A stretch of DNA of 9,058 nucleotides from a bacterium (GCA_017995595.1 JAGOIO010000040.1:1-9058), one strand, 5' to 3'. Positions 1 through 5,617 are shown, numbered from the stretch's first letter. Notes: a model not told the origin generated them from the letters alone. Made by a program: numbers and translations.

Positions 1-27
1 AAACAGTTTAGGTCAAGTTTTTACTAA

Positions 28-60
28 AAAAAGAAGGTACAAAACCTGTACCTTCTTTTT
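28..60 (-). terminator. Intrinsic terminator of the infA-rpsI operon
   Basis: A perfect 13-bp inverted repeat (28-40 with 48-60, arms AAAAAGAAGGTAC and GTACCTTCTTTTT) encloses a 7-base loop. On the minus strand it begins 23 bases after the rpsI stop codon, and the descending arm runs into a T tract (TTCTTTTTTTAG). This is the textbook form of a rho-independent terminator. The opposite strand also ends in a short T run, so it could stop transcripts arriving from the left as well. The remaining 27 bases to the window edge hold nothing recognisable. Confidence 0.92.
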
Positions 61-83
61 GAAATATAATCGTAAGCAAAAAA

Positions 84-482
84 TTATCTCTTTGAGAACT
101 GGAATCTTTTTCTTGCTCTTTTTCTACCGTATTTTTTACGTTCTTTAACTCTTGGGTCTCTTGTTAACAAGCCTTCTGCACGTAAAACGTTTTTGTTTTC
201 TTCGTTTTCTTTAACCAAAGCTCTTGAAATACCATGTCTTATAGCACCAGCTTGAGCACAAATTCCGCCACCCAAAGTCTTAACTTTTACGTCATACTTT
301 TCTTGGCTGTCTGTCAATACAAGCGGTTTGTAAATCATCATTTCGATAGCAGGTCTGTTACCCAAATAATTTTTCAAAGTTTTACCGTTTACGATAATTC
401 TTCCTTTACCTTTTACAAGCTTTACAACAGCGATAGATGTCTTTCTACGACCTGTTGCCATAGTTTCTTTAGAATTAGCCAT
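84..482 (-). CDS. rpsI: 30S ribosomal protein S9
   Basis: The 132-residue product is small-subunit protein S9, which sits in the head of the 30S subunit; its C-terminal tail reaches the P-site tRNA. Family marks visible are GRRKTSIAVV near residues 11-20, the glycine-rich GGGICAQAGAIRHGISRAL at 71-89, and the basic tail RKKYGRKRARKRFQFSKR at 115-132 ending in the invariant Lys-Arg. The start at 482 is chosen because AGGAGG lies 7 bases upstream. Met8 would also give a normal S9 but has no such site. The start codon overlaps the rplM stop by one base (TAATG), which suggests translational coupling. It is the last gene before the terminator at 28-60. Confidence 0.98.
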   Translation of the reverse strand: MANSKETMATGRRKTSIAVVKLVKGKGRIIVNGKTLKNYLGNRPAIEMMIYKPLVLTDSQEKYDVKVKTLGGGICAQAGAIRHGISRALVKENEENKNVLRAEGLLTRDPRVKERKKYGRKRARKRFQFSKR

Positions 483-922
483 TATTTAGCCTCCTTTTCT
501 AACACGATTGGTTTTTGAGCAGTATGAGGATGTTCACTTCCTGCATAAACTTTTAGTTTTTGGAACTGTTCATCACCCAATGTATTGTGTGGAAGCATAC
601 CTTTAACAGCTTTTTCAATAGCAGTTGCAGGATTTTTTTCCATTAATTCTTTAAAACTTGCACTCTTTAAGTGTCCTTGGTAACCTGTGTGGTGATAATA
701 AATTTTATCAGTTTCTTTTTTACCTGTTACTTTAATCTTTTCTGCATTGATTACGATTACGAAATCGCCTGTATCAATGTTTGGTGTAAATTCAGGTTTA
801 TTCTTACCTCTCAATATGTTGGCAATTTTTGTAGCTAATCTACCTAGGATTTCTCCATCAGCATCGATTAAATACCATTTTCTTTCAACTTCTTGAGGCT
901 TTGCTGAATATGTTGTATTCAT
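482..922 (-). CDS. rplM: 50S ribosomal protein L13
   Basis: The 146-residue product is large-subunit protein L13, an early assembly protein that binds 23S rRNA. The diagnostic segments are WYLIDADGEILGRLA (16-30), YYHHTGYQGHLK (75-86), AVKGMLPHNTLG (105-116) and KVYAGSEHPHTAQKP near 124-138. Length matches the usual 140-150 residues. An AAAGG site lies about 6 bases before the ATG. It is 23 bases from truA and overlaps rpsI by one base. The rplM-rpsI pair is conserved across bacteria, and its position directly after truA is typical of both cyanobacteria and Firmicutes. Confidence 0.98.
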   Translation of the reverse strand: MNTTYSAKPQEVERKWYLIDADGEILGRLATKIANILRGKNKPEFTPNIDTGDFVIVINAEKIKVTGKKETDKIYYHHTGYQGHLKSASFKELMEKNPATAIEKAVKGMLPHNTLGDEQFQKLKVYAGSEHPHTAQKPIVLEKEAK

Positions 923-945
923 TTTTTGCCTTTCTAACTATATTT

Positions 946-1734
946 TTAATATTCTACTTTCATCAAAGTCAACCCGTAAGGACTGACAGTCATTCCTGCT
1001 TTTGCTCGGTCTCTTCCGTCTAAAATTTCTTTCATTCTTTCAGGAGGAATTCCGTCTTTGTTTAGCATAAACAGCGTTCCAACAATAGTTCTTACCATAT
1101 TATACAAGAATCTGTTTCCCGCAATATCAATAACAACCTTGTCGCCAACTCGACTACAATCGGCATTATAAATAAAACAAACCGTTGCAGGATTTGGAGT
1201 ACCGGCACTCTTAAATGCCGAGAAATCATGTTCACCCTCTAAATATTTCAACGACTTTTGCATTCGTTCTATATCCAAAGGATATTTGTAAAGTGGAATA
1301 TCACCGTCAAATGCATTTCTTAATCGACGATTAAAAAACTCATATCTGTAATACCGTCTCTTTGCAGATTTTTGAGCATGAAACTCAAATCCTACTTCAG
1401 AAATTTCAGAAACCGAAATATCTTTTGGCAATAATCCGTTTAGAGAATACAAAAACTTAGAAGCAACTATCGCTTTTGTACAATCAAAGTGAACTATTTG
1501 CCCTCTGGAATTAACTCCGGCATCTGTTCTTCCTGAAAAGATTGTTTTTATTTTTCTATTTGTTGTGGAATTTTCAGGGGTTAAACTGAATTTTCCTATC
1601 AATGTGCTAAGTGCCGTTTCCAATTCTGATTGAACAGTTTTTCTATCAGGTTGAATTTGGCTTCCTGCATAGTTTTTACCTATGTACTCGACCTTTATCG
1701 CATAGCGATAAGAGGATTTGTCATTATCAGACAA
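946..1734 (-). CDS. truA: tRNA pseudouridine(38-40) synthase TruA
   Basis: TruA isomerises uridines 38-40 in the anticodon arm of tRNAs to pseudouridine. The catalytic motif is SGRTDAGV at about residues 67-74, with the nucleophilic aspartate Asp71. KRRYYRYEF and the C-terminal GNRFLYNMVRTIVGTL are further family segments, and the protein ends in the usual short beta strand (GLTLMKVEY). The length of 262 is normal. The start is a TTG at 1734: the first in-frame ATG lies far inside the protein, and the N-terminal strand RYAIKVEYIGKNYAGSQ begins only 10 codons in. A GAGGG site lies 9 bases upstream, in the 14-base gap after the rplQ stop. The family tryptophan in GWQ is replaced here by GSQ. 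A loop of about 10 residues (near 49-60) precedes the catalytic strand. Confidence 0.96.
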   Translation of the reverse strand: MSDNDKSSYRYAIKVEYIGKNYAGSQIQPDRKTVQSELETALSTLIGKFSLTPENSTTNRKIKTIFSGRTDAGVNSRGQIVHFDCTKAIVASKFLYSLNGLLPKDISVSEISEVGFEFHAQKSAKRRYYRYEFFNRRLRNAFDGDIPLYKYPLDIERMQKSLKYLEGEHDFSAFKSAGTPNPATVCFIYNADCSRVGDKVVIDIAGNRFLYNMVRTIVGTLFMLNKDGIPPERMKEILDGRDRAKAGMTVSPYGLTLMKVEY

Positions 1735-1748
1735 TTTGAGTTACCCTC

Positions 1749-2183
1749 TTATACTAATTGAATTAAAGCCATTTCAGTAGCATCACCACGTCTTGGCGGT
1801 AATCTGAAAATTCTTGTATATCCACCGTTTCTTGAAGCATATTTTGTACCGATTGTACCAAATAATTTTCTCAAAACTGTTTGTGCTACAACTTTTGTTT
1901 CTTTGTCTTTTGGAGCTTCATCAAGAACTTCTTTTGTCTTTACGTCAACAAATTTACCTGTTTCTTTGTCATAGATAAATCTTGCTGCTTGACGTATTGA
2001 ATGTAAATCACCTTTCTTAGCAAGTGAAATTAAGCTTTCAGCATAAGGTCTAAGAGCTTTTGCTCTTGCCATTGTTGTTTTAATTTCACCGTGTGCGAAA
2101 AGTTCTGTAGCCAAAGAACGTAAAATTGCATCTCTTTGATCTTTCGCTTTTGAAAGCGTATGTTTTTTACACATGTGTCTCAT
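1749..2183 (-). CDS. rplQ: 50S ribosomal protein L17
   Basis: The 144-residue product is large-subunit protein L17, located near the peptide exit tunnel. Recognisable parts are the start MRHMCKKHTLSK, the block GEIKTTMARAKALRPYAESLISLAK (about 32-56) and the C-terminal GGYTRIFRLPPRRGDATEMALIQL (120-143). It is longer than E. coli L17 (127 residues) because of a charged segment at about 72-97 rich in Lys, Asp and Glu between the two halves. AAGGAT lies 8 bases before the ATG at 2183, which favours Met1 over Met4. It follows rpoA by 41 bases, the near-universal rpoA-rplQ pair, and is followed by truA after 14 bases. Confidence 0.98.
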   Translation of the reverse strand: MRHMCKKHTLSKAKDQRDAILRSLATELFAHGEIKTTMARAKALRPYAESLISLAKKGDLHSIRQAARFIYDKETGKFVDVKTKEVLDEAPKDKETKVVAQTVLRKLFGTIGTKYASRNGGYTRIFRLPPRRGDATEMALIQLV

Positions 2184-2224
2184 TTTTTTTATCCTTATTT
2201 ATTTTCTTCTTTGTATTTACTTAA

Positions 2225-3202
2225 TTATATTAACTCTTCGTCCATATTTTCAGGATTTGGAGCTAGGTTCAAACCGAAATGGTGAAGTCTCTCAATAACT
2301 TCATCAGAAGATTTCTTTCCGAAGTTCTTGATATTCAACAAATCATTTTCAGATTTCTTCAATAATTCACCCATTGAGTTTATGCTTGCACGTTTCAAGC
2401 AGTTGTAAGCTCTAACTGAAAGTTCCAATTCTTCGATTGAAATACTTGGAACATTTTCATCTTCAACAACTTCATCAACAGTAGCAGCAGGAATTGCAGC
2501 GATTGTTGGTTGACCTGTTATTGAAGCAATTTGCATAAAGTGTTCAATCAATAAAGTTGAAGCTTGGCTTAATGCATTTGTTACATCTAATGAACCGTTT
2601 GACCAAATTTCAAGAGTCAATTTATCGAAATTCAATGAATTACCTACACGAGCAGGTTCTACATTGTAGCTTACTCTCTTAATTGGCATAAATGTTGCAT
2701 CAATCGGCAATAAATCGATTGGAACACCGGCTTTTGGATCACGAGGAATGTCGTGAGGAACATAGCCCTTACCTGATTCAACAGTAACTTCTGCGTGGAA
2801 ACTACCGCCATCTGCAATTGTACAAATTAACCAATCTGGGTTAACTACTTTAACTCCGGCAGGTAATTGCAAATCACTTGCAAGAACTGCACCAGGTCTG
2901 TCTATATCTAATCTTAGAGTTTGAGGTTCTTTTGAATCTGTCTTTATTACAAGACCTTTCATGTTCAAAATAACGTCAATTACATCTTCCAAAACACCCG
3001 GAATAGCTGTGTATTCGTGAGTGATACCTTCAATTCTTGCTGCTGTAACAGCTGTTCCTTCAAGACTTGAAAGAAGTACTCTTCTTAGAGCGTTTCCAAC
3101 AGTTGTACCAAATCCTTTTTCCAAAGGTTCGATTACAAACTTACCATATTGCGAACCGTCAGAACCTGTGGTTGTATCAACATTTTTAATTTTTAATTCC
3201 AT
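2225..3202 (-). CDS. rpoA: DNA-directed RNA polymerase subunit alpha
   Basis: The alpha subunit dimerises to start RNA polymerase assembly; its C-terminal domain contacts upstream promoter DNA and activators. The N-terminal domain (about 1-230) has the dimerisation segment FGTTVGNALRRVLLSSLEG at 31-49 and the region VSYNVEPARVG (177-187). A flexible acidic linker covers about 232-253. The alpha-CTD at about 254-312 carries VRAYNCLKR, giving Arg264, Asn267 and Lys270 at the places of E. coli Arg265, Asn268 and Lys271, then the helix-hairpin-helix NIKNFGKKS. Length 325 is normal. An AGGAG site lies 10 bases before the ATG. It sits between rpsD (69 bases upstream) and rplQ. Confidence 0.99.
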   Translation of the reverse strand: MELKIKNVDTTTGSDGSQYGKFVIEPLEKGFGTTVGNALRRVLLSSLEGTAVTAARIEGITHEYTAIPGVLEDVIDVILNMKGLVIKTDSKEPQTLRLDIDRPGAVLASDLQLPAGVKVVNPDWLICTIADGGSFHAEVTVESGKGYVPHDIPRDPKAGVPIDLLPIDATFMPIKRVSYNVEPARVGNSLNFDKLTLEIWSNGSLDVTNALSQASTLLIEHFMQIASITGQPTIAAIPAATVDEVVEDENVPSISIEELELSVRAYNCLKRASINSMGELLKKSENDLLNIKNFGKKSSDEVIERLHHFGLNLAPNPENMDEELI

Positions 3203-3245
3203 GTTATTTTATCTCCTAATTATTTAGCTTGGTTACGGAAAATTT

Positions 3246-3261
3246 GTAAGCTTTTGCTTAC
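3246..3261 (-). other. Intercistronic hairpin between rpsD and rpoA
   Basis: GTAAGC and GCTTAC form a perfect 6-bp stem closed by a 4-base loop (AAAA on the transcribed strand). It lies 10 bases after the rpsD stop and well before the rpoA ribosome binding site. No T tract follows it, so it is unlikely to be a strong terminator. An mRNA processing or stability element, or a minor pause site, is possible. Confidence 0.4.
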
Positions 3262-3271
3262 CCTTTACCCG

Positions 3272-3874
3272 TTATTTTGAATAGTATTCAATTACAAGTT
3301 GTTCTTTAATTTCAGGATCCAACTCTTCTCTTTCAGGGATTCTGTCGAATGTGATTTTCAAAGCTTCTTTGTCTATTGTAAGCCAAGCAGGAGCACATGC
3401 AGCATCAATTCCTTCAAGAACTGAACCTAAGAACTTCTTGCTCTTTTCTCTGATTGTAATAACATCACCAGGTTTTACTGCATAAGATGCGATATCAACC
3501 TTTTTGTCGTTTACTAAAATATGACCGTGTGTAACGATTTGTCTTGTTTGCTTACGTGTTACACCAAAACCTGCCTTAAACAATATGTTATCAAGTCTTG
3601 CTTCTAATAATTGAAGCAAAATAGTACCTGTAACACCTTTTTTACGAGCAGCTTTGTCATAATATCTTACGAATTGTTTTTCACTTACTAAATATGTATA
3701 TCTGATTTTTTGTTTTTCGTTCAAGTGAAGAGCATATTCTGAAAGTTTTTTTCTTGCTGCACCATGCTGACCTGAAGCATTTTGTCTTAGTGAAGAAACC
3801 AACTTTCTATTTGATAAATCTTTAACTCCGTGGTTACGGAATAATTTATTTGTAGGTCCTGTATATCTTGACAT
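3272..3874 (-). CDS. rpsD: 30S ribosomal protein S4
   Basis: S4 is a primary 16S rRNA-binding protein that nucleates 30S body assembly, and in several bacteria it represses its own operon by binding the mRNA. The 200-residue product begins MSRYTGPTNKLFRNHGVK, has the block YLVSEKQFVRYYDKAARKKG (61-80), and an S4 RNA-binding domain at about 91-150 (EARLDNILFKAGF, then HGHILVNDKKVDIASY). There is no N-terminal cysteine cluster, so this is the zinc-free form. AAGGAT lies 6 bases before the ATG. Placement between rpsK and rpoA matches proteobacterial and clostridial alpha operons; in most photosynthetic cyanobacteria rpsD lies elsewhere. An autoregulatory role here is inference only. Confidence 0.98.
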   Translation of the reverse strand: MSRYTGPTNKLFRNHGVKDLSNRKLVSSLRQNASGQHGAARKKLSEYALHLNEKQKIRYTYLVSEKQFVRYYDKAARKKGVTGTILLQLLEARLDNILFKAGFGVTRKQTRQIVTHGHILVNDKKVDIASYAVKPGDVITIREKSKKFLGSVLEGIDAACAPAWLTIDKEALKITFDRIPEREELDPEIKEQLVIEYYSK

Positions 3875-3921
3875 TTTATAATCCTTATTTTTACTTAATT
3901 AACTAATAATTTGAGTAGGCA

Positions 3922-3939
3922 ATTTGCAATGTTGCAAAT
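3922..3939 (-). other. Intercistronic inverted repeat between rpsK and rpsD
   Basis: ATTTGCAA and TTGCAAAT are perfect inverted 8-mers separated by 2 bases. They start 3 bases after the rpsK stop codon on the transcribed strand. As RNA this would fold into a short AT-rich stem. No T tract follows, so it does not look like an efficient terminator. Its position at the 3' edge of a cistron suggests a processing or 3'-end protection element, or chance. Confidence 0.4.
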
Positions 3940-3942
3940 GAA

Positions 3943-4329
3943 CTATACTCTACGTTTTTTAGGTGGACGGCAACCGTTGTGAGGAATTGGAGTTACATCT
4001 TTAATCAATGTAATTTCTAATCCTGCAGCTTGAATAGCACGGATTGCGGTTTCTCTTCCAGAACCCGGTCCTTTTACATGAACTTCAACTTTTTTCATGC
4101 CTTGATCGATTGATTTCTTTGCAACAAGTTCAGCTGCTGATTGAGCTGCGAACGGTGTGCCTTTTCTTGCACCCTTAAATCCTGTTGCTCCTGCTGTTGC
4201 CCAAGCAACGGCATTACCTTGTGTATCTGTAGAAGTTACGATTGTATTATTAAATGTTGATTGAATATGTACAACACCTTGCAATACATTCTTCTTTTCC
4301 TTTTTCTTTGTTTTTTGTGGTCTAGCCAT
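3943..4329 (-). CDS. rpsK: 30S ribosomal protein S11
   Basis: S11 lies on the 30S platform and helps shape the region that holds the mRNA Shine-Dalgarno helix. The 128-residue product has a lysine-rich start, then GVVHIQSTFNNTIVT (18-32), WATAGATGFKGARKGTPFAAQ (43-63), GPGSGRETAIRAIQAAG (87-103) and the signature end DVTPIPHNGCRPPKKRRV (111-128). The length is standard. AAGGAGC lies about 9 bases before the ATG. It is 65 bases from rpsM and 68 from rpsD. Nothing is unusual in the protein. Confidence 0.99.
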   Translation of the reverse strand: MARPQKTKKKEKKNVLQGVVHIQSTFNNTIVTSTDTQGNAVAWATAGATGFKGARKGTPFAAQSAAELVAKKSIDQGMKKVEVHVKGPGSGRETAIRAIQAAGLEITLIKDVTPIPHNGCRPPKKRRV

Positions 4330-4394
4330 TTCTTTTATGCTCCTTGTTAGATTTTTTATCTTAATTTCTTTATTATTAAACAGTCCTGATTAAA

Positions 4395-4766
4395 CTATAC
4401 AGTCTTCTTCTTTGCGATAGGTCCTGTTTTCTTACCTCTTCTTGTACGGGCATTTGTCTTAGTTCTTTGTCCTCTGCAAGGAAGTTTACGTTTATGACGA
4501 AGTCCTCTGTATGAGTTGATTTCTTGAAGACGTTTGATGTTCATTGTAACTTCTCTTCTTAAATCACCTTCAATACGGTATTTAGAAAGTTCTTCTCTTA
4601 ATAATTTAATATCTTCATCTGTTAAATCATCTGTTCTTAAATCAGGTGAAATCTTAGTAGCATCAAGAATTTTTGCACTTCTTGCAGGACCTATTCCGAA
4701 GATATAAGTCAACGCTACGATTATTCTTTTGTTACGAGGTAAATCTACCCCTGATAGTCTTGCCAT
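4395..4766 (-). CDS. rpsM: 30S ribosomal protein S13
   Basis: S13 lies in the 30S head and contacts the P-site tRNA and the 50S subunit. The 123-residue product starts MARLSGVDLPRNKRIIVAL, has the helix-turn element GIGPARS (24-30), the motif RGLRHKRKLPCRGQRTKTNA (87-106) and the basic tail TRRGKKTGPIAKKK. Length and motifs are ordinary. AAAGGA lies about 8 bases before the ATG. What is odd is upstream: the gap to rpmJ is 347 bases, about five times longer than any other gap in the operon, and it is occupied by repeats. Confidence 0.99.
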   Translation of the reverse strand: MARLSGVDLPRNKRIIVALTYIFGIGPARSAKILDATKISPDLRTDDLTDEDIKLLREELSKYRIEGDLRREVTMNIKRLQEINSYRGLRHKRKLPCRGQRTKTNARTRRGKKTGPIAKKKTV

Positions 4767-4785
4767 GTTTCTTTTCCTTTATTTT

Positions 4786-4938
4786 CTATGTAACTTGTTT
4801 TTGCTTTTTATGAGTTCGCTTTCGCTCACTCTCTGCGAAAATCTGACACTCACGAGTAACGGCCTCGTTCGTTAGCCTGCTTGCTCTCAGCTCGCATCTT
4901 TGATTATTCGCCCTACTCGCTCTTTGTTTTCGCTTCAT
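4786..4938 (-). CDS. Possible small basic peptide read through repeat copy 1
   Basis: An open frame of 50 codons runs from an ATG at 4938 to a TAG at 4786-4788. AAGGA lies 5 bases before the ATG, a good ribosome binding site. The peptide begins MKRKQRASRANNQRC, is rich in Arg, Lys, Ser and Gln, has two cysteines (15 and 31) and no membrane segment, and ends THKKQKQVT. Its middle (SRLTNEAVTRECQIFA, 20-35) is encoded by the direct repeat. The same frame is open in copy 2, but there it has no ATG, and a one-base indel changes the reading after FA. That argues against selection on the protein. I recognise no family; it may be a chance frame in a repeat. Confidence 0.25.
   Translation of the reverse strand: MKRKQRASRANNQRCELRASRLTNEAVTRECQIFAESERKRTHKKQKQVT
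4811..4881. repeat. Direct repeat copy 1 in the rpmJ-rpsM gap
   Basis: This 71-base unit begins TGAGTTCGCTTTCGCTCACT and ends TCGTTCGTTAGCCTGCT. It matches the unit at 4990-5059 with two substitutions and one single-base gap; the last 48 bases (4834-4881 against 5012-5059) are identical. GC is 37 of 71 by hand count, clearly above the AT-rich genes around it. Internal inverted repeats offer two short stems, ACGAG/CTCGT (4852-4856 with 4864-4868) and TAACG/CGTTA (4857-4861 with 4870-4874), which interleave and so cannot form together. Confidence 0.9.
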
Positions 4939-4960
4939 TAATTTCCTTACAAAAATTAAT
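4937..4960. repeat. AT-rich inverted repeat between the two repeat copies
   Basis: ATTAATTT (4937-4944) and AAATTAAT (4953-4960) are perfect inverted 8-mers around an 8-base centre. On the transcribed strand the loop holds the AAGG of the ribosome binding site for the small frame at 4786-4938, and the stem reaches the AT of its ATG. The right half is also part of a 12-base palindrome, AAAATTAATTTT at 4952-4963. The pairing is all A-T and therefore weak. Confidence 0.35.
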
Positions 4961-4989
4961 TTTCGCTCAATCAGAGCTTCGTATTGTAG

Positions 4990-5059
4990 TGAGTTCGCTG
5001 ACGCTCACTCTTGCGAAAATCTGACACTCACGAGTAACGGCCTCGTTCGTTAGCCTGCT
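4990..5059. repeat. Direct repeat copy 2 in the rpmJ-rpsM gap
   Basis: This 70-base partner of 4811-4881 is offset by 178 bases in its identical part. It differs at GA for TT near its left end and lacks one base in the following CT run. It is flanked on the right by a small tandem of two 8-mers, GCAAGCCT and GCAAGCCA (5066-5081), and further on by a possible degenerate third fragment near 5098-5120 (CGGCCTCAGTTCGTGTCAACCT against CGGCCTCGTTCGTTAGCCT in the full copies). Confidence 0.9.
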
Positions 5060-5113
5060 CGTCTTGCAAGCCTGCAAGCCAACCTGCTAACTCAACTCCG
5101 GCCTCAGTTCGTG

Positions 5114-5227
5114 TCAACCTTGTCTTTGTTTATGTTTTGGGTTTTCGCAAATTACGGCAATTCTGCCTTTTCTTTTAATGCATTTGCATTTATCGCATTT
5201 TTTCTTTACTGATGCTCTTACTTTCAT
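5114..5227 (-). CDS. rpmJ: 50S ribosomal protein L36
   Basis: This 37-codon gene encodes L36, the smallest large-subunit protein, which binds 23S rRNA through a zinc ribbon. The peptide begins MKVRASVKKKCDKCKC and ends CENPKHKQRQG. The zinc ligands are Cys11, Cys14, Cys27 and His32, so this is the zinc-binding form; Cys16 is an additional cysteine. AAGGAC lies 6 bases before the ATG. It follows infA by 31 bases, the standard infA-rpmJ order, and would normally be followed closely by rpsM, but here a 347-base repeat region intervenes. After its TGA stop the same frame soon meets a second stop (TAG). Confidence 0.98.
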   Translation of the reverse strand: MKVRASVKKKCDKCKCIKRKGRIAVICENPKHKQRQG

Positions 5228-5258
5228 TTTTCCGTCCTTATACTATGTTTTGTACTAC

Positions 5259-5474
5259 TTATTTTAATCTGAATGTTATTCTTCCTCTTGTCAAATCGTA
5301 GGGTGTCATCTCGACCTTAACTTTATCCCCCGGAAGAATTCTTATAAAGTTTTTTCTTATTTTTCCTGAAATATGAGCCAATATTTCGTGGTCATTTTCA
5401 AGTTTTACTCGGAACATCGCATTTGGCATTGATTCGATTATTGTTCCTTCAAGTTCAATTACATCTTTTGACAT
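5259..5474 (-). CDS. infA: Translation initiation factor IF-1
   Basis: IF-1 is a single OB-fold protein that occupies the 30S A site during initiation and cooperates with IF-2 and IF-3. The 71-residue product is the usual length. Family marks are DVIELEGTIIESMPNAMFRV (4-23), HEILAHISGKIRKNFIRILPGDKV (29-52) and YDLTRGRITFR (59-69). AGAGGA lies 4 bases before the ATG at 5474. It is the first gene of the operon here; the secY, adk and map genes that normally precede it are absent, replaced by a 401-base intergenic region and a pseudopilin gene. The candidate promoter at 5590-5617 would give a leader of roughly 110 bases. Confidence 0.98.
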   Translation of the reverse strand: MSKDVIELEGTIIESMPNAMFRVKLENDHEILAHISGKIRKNFIRILPGDKVKVEMTPYDLTRGRITFRLK

Positions 5475-5540
5475 GCATTCCTCTTTTTTACGTCATAAAC
5501 GACGGCTATTTGTCAGCTTTAACGTATTTTGTGTACATAA

Positions 5541-5579
5541 AGGGCTAAATTTTAGCGAAAAATCGGCACATTTCGCCCT
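5541..5579 (-). promoter_or_regulatory. Candidate structured leader of the infA operon
   Basis: On the transcribed strand AGGGCGAAAT (5579-5570) can pair with ATTTAGCCCT (5550-5541), 9 of 10 positions, around a 19-base loop. Alternative stems compete for the same bases: GCGAAA with TTTCGC (plus-strand 5555-5560 and 5571-5576), and GCTAAA with TTTAGC (5544-5549 and 5551-5556). It lies a few bases after the predicted transcription start and 66 bases before the infA start codon. Ribosomal-protein operons are often controlled by protein binding to leader RNA, so a regulatory role is plausible but is inference. Confidence 0.35.
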
Positions 5580-5589
5580 CGTATATACA

Positions 5590-5617
5590 ATCATACATGT
5601 AAAAAAAATTAAAGCAA
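5590..5617 (-). promoter_or_regulatory. Candidate sigma-70 promoter of the infA-rpsI operon
   Basis: On the minus strand TTGCTT (5617-5612) and TATGAT (5595-5590) are separated by 16 bases of T-rich sequence. Transcription would start near 5583. It is the best match in the 401 bases upstream of infA, but AT-rich sequence yields chance matches, so this is a moderate call. Confidence 0.5.

Noticed and set aside
234..518. 94-codon plus-strand frame over rpsI
   Set aside because: Antisense shadow of a clearly conserved ribosomal protein gene.
4810..4875. Short plus-strand frame through repeat copy 1 starting MSSLSLTL
   Set aside because: It is 21 codons, has no ribosome binding site, and runs against the direction of every gene in the window.
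4811..5059. CRISPR-like array
   Set aside because: Only two repeats of 70-71 bases separated by 108 bases; too long and too few for CRISPR, and no cas genes are near.
5027..5227. Programmed stop-codon read-through of rpmJ into the repeat
   Set aside because: The frame after the TGA meets a second stop (TAG) within 10 codons, and L36 is complete at its normal length.
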